Shown: positions 10,875-22,124, counted from the stretch's first letter. The stretch is DNA of 64,000 nucleotides from Malania oleifera (GCF_029873635.1 NC_080422.1:1282001-1346000), one strand, 5' to 3'. Numbers and translations are program-made. Notes: a model not told the origin generated them from the sequence alone.

Positions 10875-13130
10875 TGTTGACCTTATAGGTCACGCCCTGA
10901 TTTTGATAATGACAAATACTCTTATATTTAATGTATATCTAGTTCATGTGCAGGTTTATATTAGCAGATCATTAATGGCACGTAAAAGATCAAAGCTTGA
11001 AGACAAATTCATATTCTTAATTGTAATATTTTTAGTAAAATTTTTCTGTAATAGTAAATAGGGTATTCGGTTTGTAATAAGAACACACATCACATGCATG
11101 GTTTATCTTGTAAGTTCAAACCAAAGCATAATGCAAATTGACCTTAGTATGACCTTAGGGTGTAGGTCGACCGACACCGGACTTTTTCGGTGTCTCTATT
11201 TTGGACCCAAGTGACCCTAGGACACACACATGTACACATATGATTGTTAGGCACTTAAATAGGGCTTGATTGTGTCAAGACGGGACCGAAATGCACACTT
11301 GATGCACTTTCGGTTGACCGGTCAAATCAGTTCATTTTTGGCCTAGTCGACCGAACCATACATGGGTCAACTGTTGACCAAGGTCCCAGTCGACCAAGAC
11401 CTTACAGTTCATTTGACCCCGATCGACCGAACCACCTGGGAGTCAACATTTTGACCTCTTGGTCGACCGAACTAGGTAGTTCAAAAGGCCCTAGTCGATC
11501 GAAACCCCCTAGGGTCATTAGTTTGACCATTTGGTCGACCGATCACTTTTGTACTACAACTACCTGGTCAACCGGAGGGTCTTCGGGAGAATTCCCAGCT
11601 GTTTGGTCGACCGAACCATGTAGTTCAAAATGTCTTGGTAAACCGAAACTCGGAAAATTGGGAAATCGCTCTCTCCTGGTCGACCGAGCCCTTAGTTCAA
11701 TATTCCCCTAGTCGACCGAACCATATGAGACTTGGTCGACCGAAACATTTCTGGTCGACCGGACCTCTCGGGTTGCCATAATTTTTACAGCGGATAAATA
11801 ATTTTTAAACAGGATTAAAATGGTTTAAGTGTCATTAAACTTTTCCAATAATCCCTAATAGGTCCCCAACGATCAAATATTTTGGTATGTCTATATATAC
11901 TGTTTCATTTGGGAGAATTAAGGAGCGATTAGCGAAAAAGGACTAAAGATTTCTCTCTCAAGCAAAAATACTCCTTTTGATTCGTATTACTCATACTTTT
12001 TTTTACAAACATTCTAGCTTACCTCTTCAAGTTCAAAATCATTTGTAAGTGCTTTGAGTGTATATTCTAAAAGGTTTTGCTCTCATTATTTGAAGTGTTT
12101 GAATCGATTTTTCTCTTGAGAGCATAACTTAAGTTTTCTTAGGAGGCTTTGCTAACAAGCCTACCCTAAGAAGACTTATGGTAAACTTCCGAGTGTTGCA
12201 TTATCATTGCAATATCTTTGGAAGTTTGTATTTGTTTTTGGTTTGCAAAAACATATTTCAAGCTTATTCAAATATCTTATGGAATTTATTGAACTATTTG
12301 TGAAAAGATATTTGTGTTTGTTACACTAATCTTTGTGGTAATATTTATACAAGTATATATATCATTTGCTGAAAACAAAGATTATCTATTTTGCAATCCA
12401 AGCATATACATATTCGTGTGATTGAGATATTCTCTAATTGATATTCTTAAGGCTTGCTTGGTATTATATGTAAACACATTTGATTGAATATTTTGAGATA
12501 CATAGATTATTATTGATACTCTCACGTACTCATTACATTGATAGAAAACAGCTTTGAAAGTTAAACTACTTAGACCACATTGAGCTTACATTATTAAATC
12601 ATCCGTGGTGTATGTAATATTGTGCGCATTTGTGGTACAAATTTGCTTTACGTGAAAGCGCTCATACATTGTACCTTTTGATTGTATATCTGAGAGATTC
12701 CAGGCGTGGCTTGAGGGGGCGGTAATCCAGTTCGGTAAGGATTGGTGTAAAGGTTGAGGTCAGCTCTGTGCTAATTGACCTGGTTAAGGTTGAGGTCAGT
12801 CCTGTGGTAATTTGACCTGGTTTGTATAGGTGCCGCTCCACCCGTTTAAGTGAGCAAGTTAGTGTGATAATACTTGTGCTGGTTAGCCAAGGCGGGGACG
12901 TAGGCAATTGGCTGAACCTCGATAACATATCTGTGTGTCATCATTTATTTACTGCTTTCTGGTACTTGTGCGATTAATTAAACTGTTTCATTAAATTTAT
13001 GATATATTTATATTATTCGCATTAAATTGACCATAGGATTGTGAACGTACTGTTGTTAGGAAGAATACCTAGGGGTTAAATTTTAAAAATACCAATTCAT
13101 CCCCCTCTTGGGATCACGGTAAAGTTAACA
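10875..13130 (+). mobile_element. Solo LTR, probably Ty1/copia (2,256 bp), inserted in the LINE 1 3' UTR
   Basis: It starts TGTTGACCTTATAGG and ends AAAGTTAACA, so the ends are TG...CA with short inverted repeats (TGTTGAC versus TGTTAAC in complement). The flanks CTGGT (10870-10874) and CTAGT (13131-13135) are a near-perfect 5-bp duplication, and removing the LTR restores the sequence of the neighbouring tandem copy. The ending ATTCATCCCCCTCTTGGGAT resembles long copia LTRs of the SIRE/Maximus or Angela type; that lineage call is tentative. No internal domains are present, so it is a product of LTR-LTR recombination. It carries an array of GGTCGACCGAA units. Confidence 0.8.
11162..11765 (+). 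repeat. Array of about 15 degenerate GGTCGACCGAAC units in the solo LTR
   Basis: The unit contains the palindrome GTCGAC and recurs roughly every 25-55 bp, with variants such as AGTCGACCGAACC, GGTCAACCGGAGG and AGTCGATCGAAAC. Spacer sequences are not conserved, so this is a motif array and not an ordinary tandem duplication. Confidence 0.85.
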
Positions 13131-13413
13131 CTAGTGTTTGTGAAGATTGTAGTAGATGGTTTATTTTTTTGAGATCTTTCAGAATTTTGTTTGTTTTCCA
13201 CTTATAGTTGTTTAGTTCTTATTATTTATTTGGTTGTTGGTTATTGGTTTATTGGTTTTAATTAAGTTGGTTAAGTCAGTTTTAGATTCTTAGGATTTGA
13301 TTTTGTTATCTCCAAATCTCAAAGTTTGAACCACAGTATTCTTCCGTCATAAGTGAAGAGTTTTTTAATAAAAAAAAAGGATGTGTCGTCCTCTTTTATC
13401 AAAAAAAAAATTA

Positions 13414-13425
13414 AAGGTTTTAAAT
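13414..13425. repeat. Right target-site duplication of LINE 1
   Basis: AAGGTTTTAAAT, identical to 4694-4705, follows directly after the A-tail. Confidence 0.85.
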
Positions 13426-13719
13426 TTTTGTTTGAAAAGAAAGAAAGAAAAAAATAAATAGGTAGTGGAGGTGGAAAAATAGTGGTTGAAGAAATATAGG
13501 TGGACTACCAGAGAGTTAAGTTGAATTGACAACCTCCTCTCCTCTGAATCACTCATCTTAATGCATTTATATATTTATTATCTAATTATTATTTTCTTAA
13601 ATACCCTGATACAGACATTAACGGCCTCACTTCTCTTCTATTTATTTCTTCTTACTATTATTTAAAACTCTGGAAAAACCAAAAATAGTTCATCGCATAA
13701 ATTATATTATAATAAAAAA

Positions 13720-13882
13720 CATAGTCCCTGTAAACGAAAGAACGAGTGTCGTTTTACTAGCATGTTGTCGGTGGGACCGGGTTGGGCCACCCCGTGAAAA
13801 TCATAGTCCCTGAAAACGAAAGCCTGAGTGTCGTTTTACTATGTTGTTTTGTTAGTGGTGGGATGGGTGGGGCCACCCCGTG
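13720..13882 (+). repeat. Direct duplication (about 80 bp, two copies) upstream of GBSSI
   Basis: Copies at about 13720-13796 and 13802-13882 share CATAGTCCCTG, AAACGAAAG, GAGTGTCGTTTTACTA and GGGCCACCCCGTG. They lie about 450-600 bp upstream of the likely transcription start and may be part of the promoter. Confidence 0.8.
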
Positions 13883-14039
13883 TCTCAGTGGCTTCAATAT
13901 GGGCCGTAGGATTAAAAAATTAATATAATAAAATAATAAAAAGTGTAATTCTTTCTAGCGATCGTGATTTATTTGGAAAAAAAATAAAAATTAATAAAAA
14001 AATTAAATATCTGCCTTTTCCAGGGGGAGGTGCGAGTTT

Positions 14040-14270
14040 TCCTGTGCGGGCATATACCGGGTAATTCGAGGTGGGCCCCGCCTCCCCACGTGAATCCGGG
14101 CCCCGCTGATCGAATCCTGAGGTGCCTGGCATCTAGGAATGACCTAAGCCATTCCCTTACTGCCACGTGCCCCCCCGTTGTCACCTTCGCCGTGACAGTT
14201 GCTCTTTCCCCCTGCTACAAAATGCCACTCCCCCTCCTTCCACAGTAATCATCACTGACGAGTGACGAGT
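14040..14270 (+). promoter_or_regulatory. Putative GBSSI proximal promoter with two G-boxes and a TCP-type site
   Basis: CACGTG occurs at 14087-14092 and 14164-14169, and GTGGGCCC, a class of site bound by TCP factors, at 14071-14078. The block is GC-rich against AT-rich DNA upstream. No clear TATA box is visible. G-boxes are known in some GBSS promoters; binding here is inference. Confidence 0.5.
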
Positions 14271-14279
14271 GACGATCAG

Positions 14280-14302
14280 ACTGCCCCCCGGAAATCCCTA
14301 GA

Positions 14303-14344
<42 letters not shown>

Positions 14345-14355
14345 CTCCTGAACTG
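14280..14355 (+). other. Probable GBSSI 5' UTR exon with (CT)n tract
   Basis: A CT repeat (about 14307-14340) precedes CTCTCCTGAACTG followed by GTATGT, a good splice donor at 14356. The next exon would start at 16004 after TTTCTTGCAG. A leader intron of about 1.65 kb in front of the ATG exon is a known layout for GBSSI genes. The transcription start is a guess. Confidence 0.6.
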
Positions 14356-15190
14356 GTATGTCTCTTTGATTTAAGCTACGCAGATGTTTTCTTGGTCGAT
14401 TCCCACTTTAACGCTCCGTTTTGATGTTCTTGAATTTCTAGTTTCTAGTCGGCGCTTGATCTGGTTTAGTTTCTTTCACTGATTGTTGTTTTGGCTCCTC
14501 ACTCTGCTGCTTATTATTTATTTGTTTATGCTGCGATTGTATTCACCTGTAAGGATCTTCTTCGAGTTGGTGTAGTTTCTGTTGTAGTCTTTGTAGATCG
14601 GCGTATGTTTGTTTAAGCCGTATTGACTTGTAATTCATTATCATTGAATTCATGTTATTCATCCGGTGGATTGTGAGAAAATCAATGCTCTTTTCTGATG
14701 TAGATTTTTCTTTTCCTTTTTTTTCGCCGGGTCGGGTGTTAAGAACAAGTTTGGAGCAAATATTATATGCTTCTTTTGGGCAATGATTTGGTTATCACTT
14801 TAAAATTAGTACTTATCATGCTTTCAGATGCTAAAACCGCTTTTAGGTTTTGGCTCTCGAAAGCCATTGTTGACTTTTTACATGCTAAGTACTGTTCTTG
14901 CACTTAATCCCAAAATTAAAACAACCTTTTTGCTTTCAAATCCAATTAAATCGCTTCAAATTATGATCCCCAGTGCTATTTTGCCTCTATTAATTTTTTC
15001 CCCATTTTTGATGTCTTATACACAATTTTTGCTGAATATTAGAATCAGAAAATTTGGGCTAATCGAATCCATCAAAGCGCTTCGTGTTATGATCACCCAA
15101 CCACTTTTGCCTTTTTTAAGTTTATCTCATGTGTCATGTCTTATACACAAAACTGTTTGCAGGATGGAAAATTGTATACATCAACTATAT

Positions 15191-15452
15191 GGGTCTGTTT
15201 GGATCTAGGATTTTACGTTTGGAAAGGAGGGGAAAGGAAATTTAGTAGGAAATTCATACAAAATGAAAATTTGTTTTATCATTATTAAAAATGAAAAAGA
15301 TCAACTGTTAATGATGTGTAAAGTCAAGTATTTTTAATTAATTTGGCATATTTTTAGTTTCTTTCACAATTTACTTGATAACTAACCACGAAAAAATGAT
15401 TTTTTTTTTGTATTTTCCTTTCCTTAATGCATTCTAAGTTCCAAACAGGGGC
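15191..15452. mobile_element. MITE (262 bp) in the GBSSI leader intron, Tourist-like
   Basis: The left end GGGTCTGTTTGGATCTAGGA and the right end (complement GCCCCTGTTTGGAACTTAGA) form terminal inverted repeats. The inner arms GGAAAGGAGGGGAAAGG and CTTTCCTTAATG extend the match. The flank TAT is found on both sides (15188-15190, 15453-15455), giving a 3-bp duplication. GGG-CTGTTTGG ends suggest PIF/Harbinger-type; a TAT rather than TTA/TAA target makes the superfamily call tentative. Confidence 0.65.
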
Positions 15453-15518
15453 TATAAGTAAATGTAAAACCCTTGCTGCATGAAGCTACTTCAATCAATT
15501 CATGCAATATTTGTTATG

Positions 15519-15604
15519 TTGGAATGGAACAAATTAGGGGAGCAGAGTGGAGTGAAAAATTGTATGTAAACTATGCGGAAATAAAGTGATCAGTTCCATT
15601 CCAT
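15519..15604. repeat. Small inverted repeat in the leader intron
   Basis: TTGGAATGGAAC at about 15519 and GTTCCATTCCAT at about 15593 are near-perfect complements separated by about 60 bp. This could be a small MITE relic or a hairpin. Confidence 0.5.
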
Positions 15605-16087
15605 TGCATGGAATGTTTCTTTCCTGGAATATTATTATTATATATATATATTTTTAGTGATTGTGCTTTTGTTGATACTAAAGGCAATAAAAATTTTGAT
15701 GATTGGCTACTTACCTGCACCATGTATCTGCATGCATGCACTATTTCCTTGTTACACATTTATATATCTGTGTCGCAGGATGCCCCGTTCTCAAAAGGCA
15801 CTTTCAATCATCTTGGCAATTTGGTGCCAATCACCTGAATGAATTATTGGAGATCTTTAATCCCTTTAATTAGATAGCCAGTTGGATGTATAATTAAACA
15901 AACATGTTGAAATTAATTTTGTTGTAAATTCTCCGGACAAGTATTAAGGATATGGATTCACAGATCACATTGGAACTTTTTGCAATTATTTTGTTTCTTG
16001 CAGTAGTTTGATTCTTTCATGTTCAAGAATCTAGATTCTGCAATTTCTCTTAACTGCTTCCACTCTAGTGCAGAACAAGGATTTACC

Positions 16088-19000
16088 ATGGCAACACTGG
16101 CTGCCGTGCAATTTGTATCAAGGACTTCTCATGTCAACTGCCAAGGAACTCTAGGATCAGAAAGTAAGGCAACCAACTTAGCACAAATTGGACTAAGGAA
16201 CCAAAGCACAACTCACAATGGGCTCAGATCTTTGAACAAGGTGGATTTATTACGAATGAGAACCAGTGCAAAAGCAAATGCTAGACAAGAAAAAAGTAAA
16301 GGAGATAAAACTGAAACTGAGATGCCTTCAAGAGCCATTATATGTGGACACGGGATGAACTTGGTTTTTATGGGAGCTGAGGTAGGTCCATGGAGCAAAA
16401 CTGGTGGGCTTGGTGATGTTCTTGGAGGACTGCCACCAGCCATGGCGGTAAGCATGCATTTTCATTCTCAGTTGATTTGCCAATGTAATTCTATTCTTAT
16501 GCTTTCTCTTAAGATGCTGCATATGCATATGTTTGAACTGTATTTAGCTTCATTTGGCATGGTAAAAATTTGTAGGCTAATGGACACCGAGTTATGACTG
16601 TGTCTCCACGCTATGATCAGTATAGAGATTGTTGGGATACCAATGTTGCAGTTGAGGTATGCTCAAGTTTTTTCTTTAAAAAAAACATCTGTTTTTACAG
16701 AATTTCTTCTTTTCATTGCTTCCATATACCAGTTTAGTGGAATTGCTTCAAATAATTTGCCTGAACTTATGGTTCTTGCATCCAGATAAAAGTTGGAGAC
16801 AGAATTGAAACTGTTCGATTCTTCCACTGCTACAAGCGAGGAGTTGATCGAGTTTTTGTTGATCACCCAATGTTCCTTGAGAAGGTATATATATTTCTTG
16901 ATCATCAATTCTTTTCTTAGTGTGAAGGCCCGAATTCTTTTTTTTAAGTATAATATTTTACGAGGACTTTTTAAGGATTTGTTGGATCTTGTTTCCAATG
17001 TAAATCTTTTTGAATTTTAGGTGTGGGGGAAAACTGGGTCCAAAATCTATGGCCCAAGGGCAGGGGAGGATTACAAGGACAACCAATTTCGTTTCAGCTT
17101 ATTCTGCCAGGTTACTGTTCCCTTTATTTCCTACAGTTTCATTTATTCTTTCAATGTTCAGATCATTTCAAGTTGGCTGGTCAGCAGTGATTTTGATTTG
17201 CTGCTCATGGGGTGCAATAGTGTTTGTGCTATTTAACAAAAGCACGCAAGAGATGTCTTGAAAATTGCACAAAATGAAAATCATATTTTCCTGGAGATAT
17301 GCTGCCTCTGTACTTTTTTTTTGGGATACAAAAAGAAGATATATTAAAGAAAAGGATAAGAAATTACACCGGAAGGAGGATAAGAAATCCTCCTAAACAA
17401 AGCAGGAAAACACGATAAAAATATAAACATTACATAAAGGCACCTCTCCAATCCCTTTGGAGATTCGATAAGAGCATACCCAAGCCCTGAAAGTGACTCT
17501 ATCCCAAAGGATCACAGAATTTAATTTGCCATTGAAAACCCTTGCATTCTTTTTGATCTACAATGTCCAGAAAATGCCAAAGACTGCACATCTCCACAAA
17601 TCTTTTCCTTACTCCTCCCAAAACCATTGTACCATTGAGGGCCAAAATATATGTATAAAAAAAATTTATAGAAATTTTTTTAATATGCTTGTAATTATTA
17701 TGACTTTGTTAATTTTTAACTAAATTATCTACTATACAAGAATTTTAAAAATTATTAATTAGAATTGTGAGTAAATACATCTCAATAACTGTTAAAAAAA
17801 ATGTCAATATGAGCATGACATATACGAAAAAAAATAAAAAATCAAAAGATTAAATATAAACAAATAATTTAACTTAAGTAATGATCCTATAATTGTACTC
17901 GTCACTTCTTTTATAACACAAAAGTCATCAATCATCGAACCAGTACCAAACTTTTGTGCAATTTATCTTCTTACTGCATATAATAAAATAATTCATAAGA
18001 TAGTCATCTTCCATCTTATTACAATTTTCATTTTAATAAAATTCAGAGCTGGGAAAAAAAAAAAGCATGCTCGATTATAATTTTAGAAATAGGAATAATA
18101 AAAATAAATTAACTTAATCTAGCAACAAGAGGATATATTACTAATTTTATTGTTTCCACCAATCCTTAATGCAATTTAAAAGTGATGGACACTTTTTAAA
18201 AACTCTTGATACTGCCAAATATTAAGTTGTTAATGTCTCAAAACTTCTCTTTTCAGTGAGGTCCTTGAAATAAAATTACTGCCAAATATTAAGTTGTTAA
18301 TGTCTCAAAACTTCTCTTTTCAGTGAAGTCCTTGAAATAAAATTAACATATTTTTATGATAAATGTTTTTCCCACTTTTTATTCTCTAAAATTGTTCTTT
18401 GAAGAATTATCAAATTCTGTATTCATTTTTAACTTGATATTATTAGTAAGTTCTTGCTATAATATATCTTTTTCTTTATGCAAAAATAAATATAAAAAAA
18501 TACAAGAATAGAAATAAATACTGTTACTAATTTTTAGATTATGATACAAGAAATTTAGGTGCATATCATTTAGTTTTAAAAATATATATATATATATGTA
18601 TATTTGGAATAGAATAAAATAAAACAAAACAAAATAAGTGATCACATCTTTACAATTTAGTATCTTTCATATGATTTAAGCAGTGTGTGTGTGTGTGTGT
18701 GCCCCTTTAGCTTGGGGGGAGGATTTAATTGGAAGGGATAGGACGGTTTAAACATGCATGCACTATCTGGCAATTTCCAAAGGATAAAGTGAAAACGATA
18801 AACCAACTGGGAGCTTGGGGGGGCGTCTGCCCCCGCCAGCCCCCTTGCATCCGCCCCTGCATTGTACCTTACCATTAGGAAAACATCCACTGTCGTGGAA
18901 GCTCGAAGGCCTCCTCAAAGACTGAGAAAAGAAAAACCCAAAGCTGCCTAGCCACCCTGCAATGTAGAAACAAATGATCACGGGTCTTGCTGGGTCTCAA

Positions 19001-21541
19001 ACATATAACGTAAATATTCGGACTAATGGCCTAGTGAGGTCTCAGTTGCAACAAATCATTGGTATTAAGTCTACTTAATCTAGTGAGAGTAAGAGTCCAC
19101 GTATAGTACCTCTGTAGCTGTGTAGATGGAAGATGTTACTTTACAAAGCAAAGGAATATTACCCAAAAATTTTGTTCCTGTTATCTACTTGTTAAATTGG
19201 CAAATTAATTGTCAGATACATGTGCTCACAGAATCAGTCCTATGTAAAATAAATTAATTGATGAATCCCAAGGGCTGATGTTTAGCGCTGCTCTGCCAAG
19301 TTACATAAATACTTGGGTCCAAAATCTAAATTGGAGTTGGTAAACTGAATATAGTTTATTTAGTCATCCTTTACATTTTTGTTCAACAGCTTTTTTATAC
19401 AGTGACAAACAATGATGGTGTAGTTTAGAATTATTTTTTATTTGCTTTCAGGCAGCTCTTGAAGCACCAAGGGTTCTTAATTTGAACAGCAGCAAATATT
19501 ACTCAGGACCATATGGTGCGTTTTCTTCTTTCAATCTTAACGAATAGGTCCATCATCAAGGAATAACTTTCATCTGAGCCTACTGCCATGATTCCATGTA
19601 GGGGAGGATGTTGTTTTCATTGCCAATGATTGGCACACAGCTCTTCTTCCAATGTACCTACAAGCACACTACAAATCTAGGGGACTTTACAAAAATGCCA
19701 AGGTAAGCAGTCTCTGATTTTGATTCCAAGCACACAAGTTGCATCTGCTCAGGTGTGAAATTGATTCCTCCAGAACTGACATTGTGCCTGTTAAATGATG
19801 ATAGGTTGTTTTTTGCATCCACAACCTCGCATACCAAGGCAGATTTTCTTTTTCAGATTTCTCGCTTCTGAATTTGCCTGACCAATTCAGGGGCTCATTT
19901 GATTTCATAGATGGGTATGATTTTCTAACTGAGCCATAATCTGGTCTCTGATAGGATGTTCCCTTTGATATTGATTTCATGAAATATGTAATCCTTCCAT
20001 TTTGCAGGTATGAAAAACCTGTGAGGGGAAGGAAAATCAACTGGATGAAGGCAGGAATATTAGAATCGGACAGGGTGGTGACAGTGAGCCCATATTACGC
20101 CCAGGAACTTGTTTCTGGAGTTGAGAGGGGTGTGGAATTGGATAACATCATTCGAAAAACTGGCATTACTGGTATTGTGAATGGCATGGACACCCAAGAA
20201 TGGAATCCATCCAAGGACAAGTACATTGATGTCAAATATGATGCTACAACTGTAAGAACTGTCTTTGGAAGAAAATATGAATTTCTTTTGTGATTTTTAC
20301 TGTCAAACATTCGAAGCAATGAAAGCATGTTCTCAGATGAATTTAAAGCTCATTGTCAGGTTATGGACGCAAAACCCATTGTGAAGGAAGCCCTCCAAGC
20401 AGAAGTTGGGTTACCAGTAGACAGGAATATCCCTTTAATAGGCTTCATTGGCAGGCTAGAGGAGCAGAAAGGTTCAGATATTCTGGCGGAAGCCATTCCA
20501 CAATTCATAGATGAGAATGTTCAGATAGTAATCCTTGTAAGTATCAAATTTGGAAGAATTAGATTCCCCATACTGGAGCTGTGGCCGCAGAAGCTTCATT
20601 GACAACATTTATTGATTAAACAGGGAACTGGCAAAAAGCATTTGGAGAAGCAGCTTGAACAGCTGGAAACAAAATACCCTGACAAGGCTATAGGGATTGC
20701 CAAATTTAATGTCCCCTTAGCCCATATGATTACCGCTGGGGCTGATTTTATGTTGGTCCCAAGTAGATTTGAACCATGCGGTCTCATACAGCTGCACGCC
20801 ATGAGATACGGAACGGTGAGATCATAACACTTCCCCTCCCATCTCTACTCTCAACCAACCAACCAAACAAACCCCGCCCAACACCCGCCTCCCCAACTCA
20901 TATTTAAATCTTTTAAATTTTTTAATATTGACATTTGGCTTGTGCAACAGGTGCCCCTTGTTGCCTCAACTGGTGGACTTGTTGATACTGTTGTAGAGGG
21001 TTTTACAGGATTTCAGATGGGAGCCTTCAGTGTCGAGGCAAGTAAAGGATATGACATCCCTGCATAAACAACCATTGATGCCCCTCTGTTATGCTTCCTT
21101 TGTGATAATAATTAATCCTACTTTTGCGATATATATTTTCAGTGCGATGAAGTTGATCCAGCTGATGTAACTGCAGTAGCTACTACTGTGAGGAGAGCTC
21201 TTGCAACCTATAAGACCCCTGCCTTAAAGGAGATGATCCAAAATTGCATGGCACAGGATCTTTCGTGGAAGGTCAGCATTGCTAAACTTTTTCCTTCTAT
21301 TTGGTTGTTTCTCCTCCATGAGTTGCCAACTTGGAACAGAAACCATATTTCTATCACATCAATCAAAAAAACTCAACACAGTTAAGAAATGAAAATGAGA
21401 TGTGTGGTTTACAAATGCATGCAGGGACCAGCCAAGCAGTGGGAAAAGATGCTGTTGCGTCTCGAGGTCGACGGAAATGAACCTGGAATTGAAGGGGAGG
21501 AGGTTGCTCCTCTTGCCAAGGAAAATGTTGCCACTCCTTGA
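16088..21541 (+). CDS. GBSSI: Granule-bound starch synthase I (waxy), complete gene
   Basis: This gene encodes the amyloplast enzyme that transfers glucose from ADP-glucose to alpha-1,4-glucan and makes amylose while bound to the starch granule. Thirteen coding exons join in frame to 616 codons: 16088-16447, 16576-16656, 16786-16884, 17021-17110, 19452-19515, 19602-19702, 19805-19914, 20008-20251, 20360-20536, 20624-20815, 20951-21037, 21143-21271 and 21425-21541. The first ~80 residues are Ser/Thr/Arg-rich and poor in acids, as a plastid transit peptide. The GT5 glucan-binding motif KTGGL ([13 protein letters not shown]) is in exon 1, and STGGL, the second such site, in exon 11. [13 protein letters not shown] and the C-terminal [11 protein letters not shown] match GBSSI closely. 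The start at 16088 (ACCATGG) gives the usual MATLAAV N-terminus; an in-frame ATG at 16019 would add 23 residues. All introns are GT-AG except the one after exon 11, which has a GC donor (GAG|GCAAGT). Coding intron 4 is 2,341 bp and holds transposon relics. No break is seen. Confidence 0.97.
17312..17650 (-). mobile_element. 3' end of an L1-type LINE, antisense in GBSSI intron 4
   Basis: A T-run at 17312-17320 (A-tail on the minus strand) precedes sequence whose minus-strand translation shows ARVFNGK and [19 protein letters not shown], the C-terminal pattern of plant L1 ORF2 (usually ...ERN.RIF.GK...). It is short, 5'-truncated and decayed. Target-site duplications were not found by eye. Confidence 0.6.
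18211..18344 (+). repeat. 67-bp tandem duplication, two nearly identical copies
   Basis: Copies 18211-18277 and 18278-18344 start ACTGCCAAATATTAAGTTGT and differ at about one base (GTGAGG versus GTGAAG). Recent slippage or unequal exchange in the GBSSI intron. Confidence 0.95.
18690..18859. mobile_element. Possible truncated hAT-type element
   Basis: The right end reads CTTGCATCCGCCCCTG, complement CAGGGGCGGATGCAAG, a typical hAT terminus in plants. A matching left terminus was not found, so the extent is uncertain. Confidence 0.4.
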
Positions 21542-22091
21542 GAGCTCTTAGAAATTTCTCCATCCAGCACCAGCCTCAATAAGTCGAAATAACACTTTCG
21601 GTTTAACTCCCGCACTTGAATACTCTCCTTTAGCTGATCTGCAGGTACATGTTAGTTTTCAAGTGAAGTATTTGCATATGCCCGTTGAAAACCAAGTGCC
21701 ATTTTGCAGTTTATGGTATATTTGTATGGGGAATTTGCAAAGGGGGGAAAAAATTAAGATGGTACAAAACTAACAAGTTGGGTCTCAACCTATTAGCTAG
21801 TTTTTGTTTCCTTCATCATCTGAGCATTGCACCATAGTGCAGCAGTGCTAGTAGATAAAATAAGCAACTCTTTTGTCTATTTAATAGTTACAAAAAAAAA
21901 AACAATTTAGAAGCATTAAATCATTTGGATGTGATTTTTCCATGTGAGTGACAGAAAAGCCTGGCATTATGCTAACAGGGTGTTGGGGAAATTCATGCAT
22001 TTGACTGTAGTAGGGAAATTCATGACTTGCACTGCCCAACAGAGGAAGGTCTCAAGCCCAGCTATGCATTCCATTGGCTGTACAGATTACA

Positions 22092-22124
<33 letters not shown>

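Larger units (their letters stand above)
4706..13413 (+). mobile_element. L1-type LINE 1, nearly full length, with inverted 5' segment and two later insertions
   Basis: The span between the 12-bp duplications holds one LINE of about 5.9 kb plus a hAT MITE (10143-10655) and a solo copia LTR (10875-13130). The order on the plus strand is: ORF1 reading backwards (5851 down to 4706), end of ORF1 reading forwards (about 5852-6092), ORF2 endonuclease (6090-6866), reverse transcriptase (about 7200-8640), zinc-finger region (about 9197-9448), RNase H (about 9696-10142), 3' UTR resuming at 10656 and again at 13136, then a poly(A) tail at about 13401-13410. The inverted 5' block is the classic result of twin priming during target-primed reverse transcription. 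Many stops and frameshifts interrupt ORF2, so the copy is dead. The 3' end (GTCGTCCTCTTTTATC then A-tail) matches that of the second LINE at about 29576-29604, so both are one family. Confidence 0.85.
17111..19451 (+). other. GBSSI coding intron 4, expanded to 2.3 kb by repeats
   Basis: The other introns between coding exons are about 85-155 bp; this one is 2,341 bp. It contains an antisense LINE tail (about 17312-17650), AT-rich filler, a 67-bp tandem duplication (18211-18344), a GT microsatellite near 18681-18700 and a sequence ending like a hAT element at about 18859. Splice sites CAG|GTTACT and TTTCAG|GCAGC are intact. Confidence 0.85.

Noticed and set aside
11162-11765. CRISPR-like look of the regularly spaced GTCGACCGA motif
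   Set aside because: Units are short and degenerate, spacers vary widely in length, there are no cas genes and the context is a plant LTR.
16019-16087. In-frame upstream ATG as the GBSSI start (adds 23 residues)
   Set aside because: The ATG at 16088 has the better context (ACCATGG) and gives the usual GBSSI N-terminus; the upstream one is kept only as an alternative.
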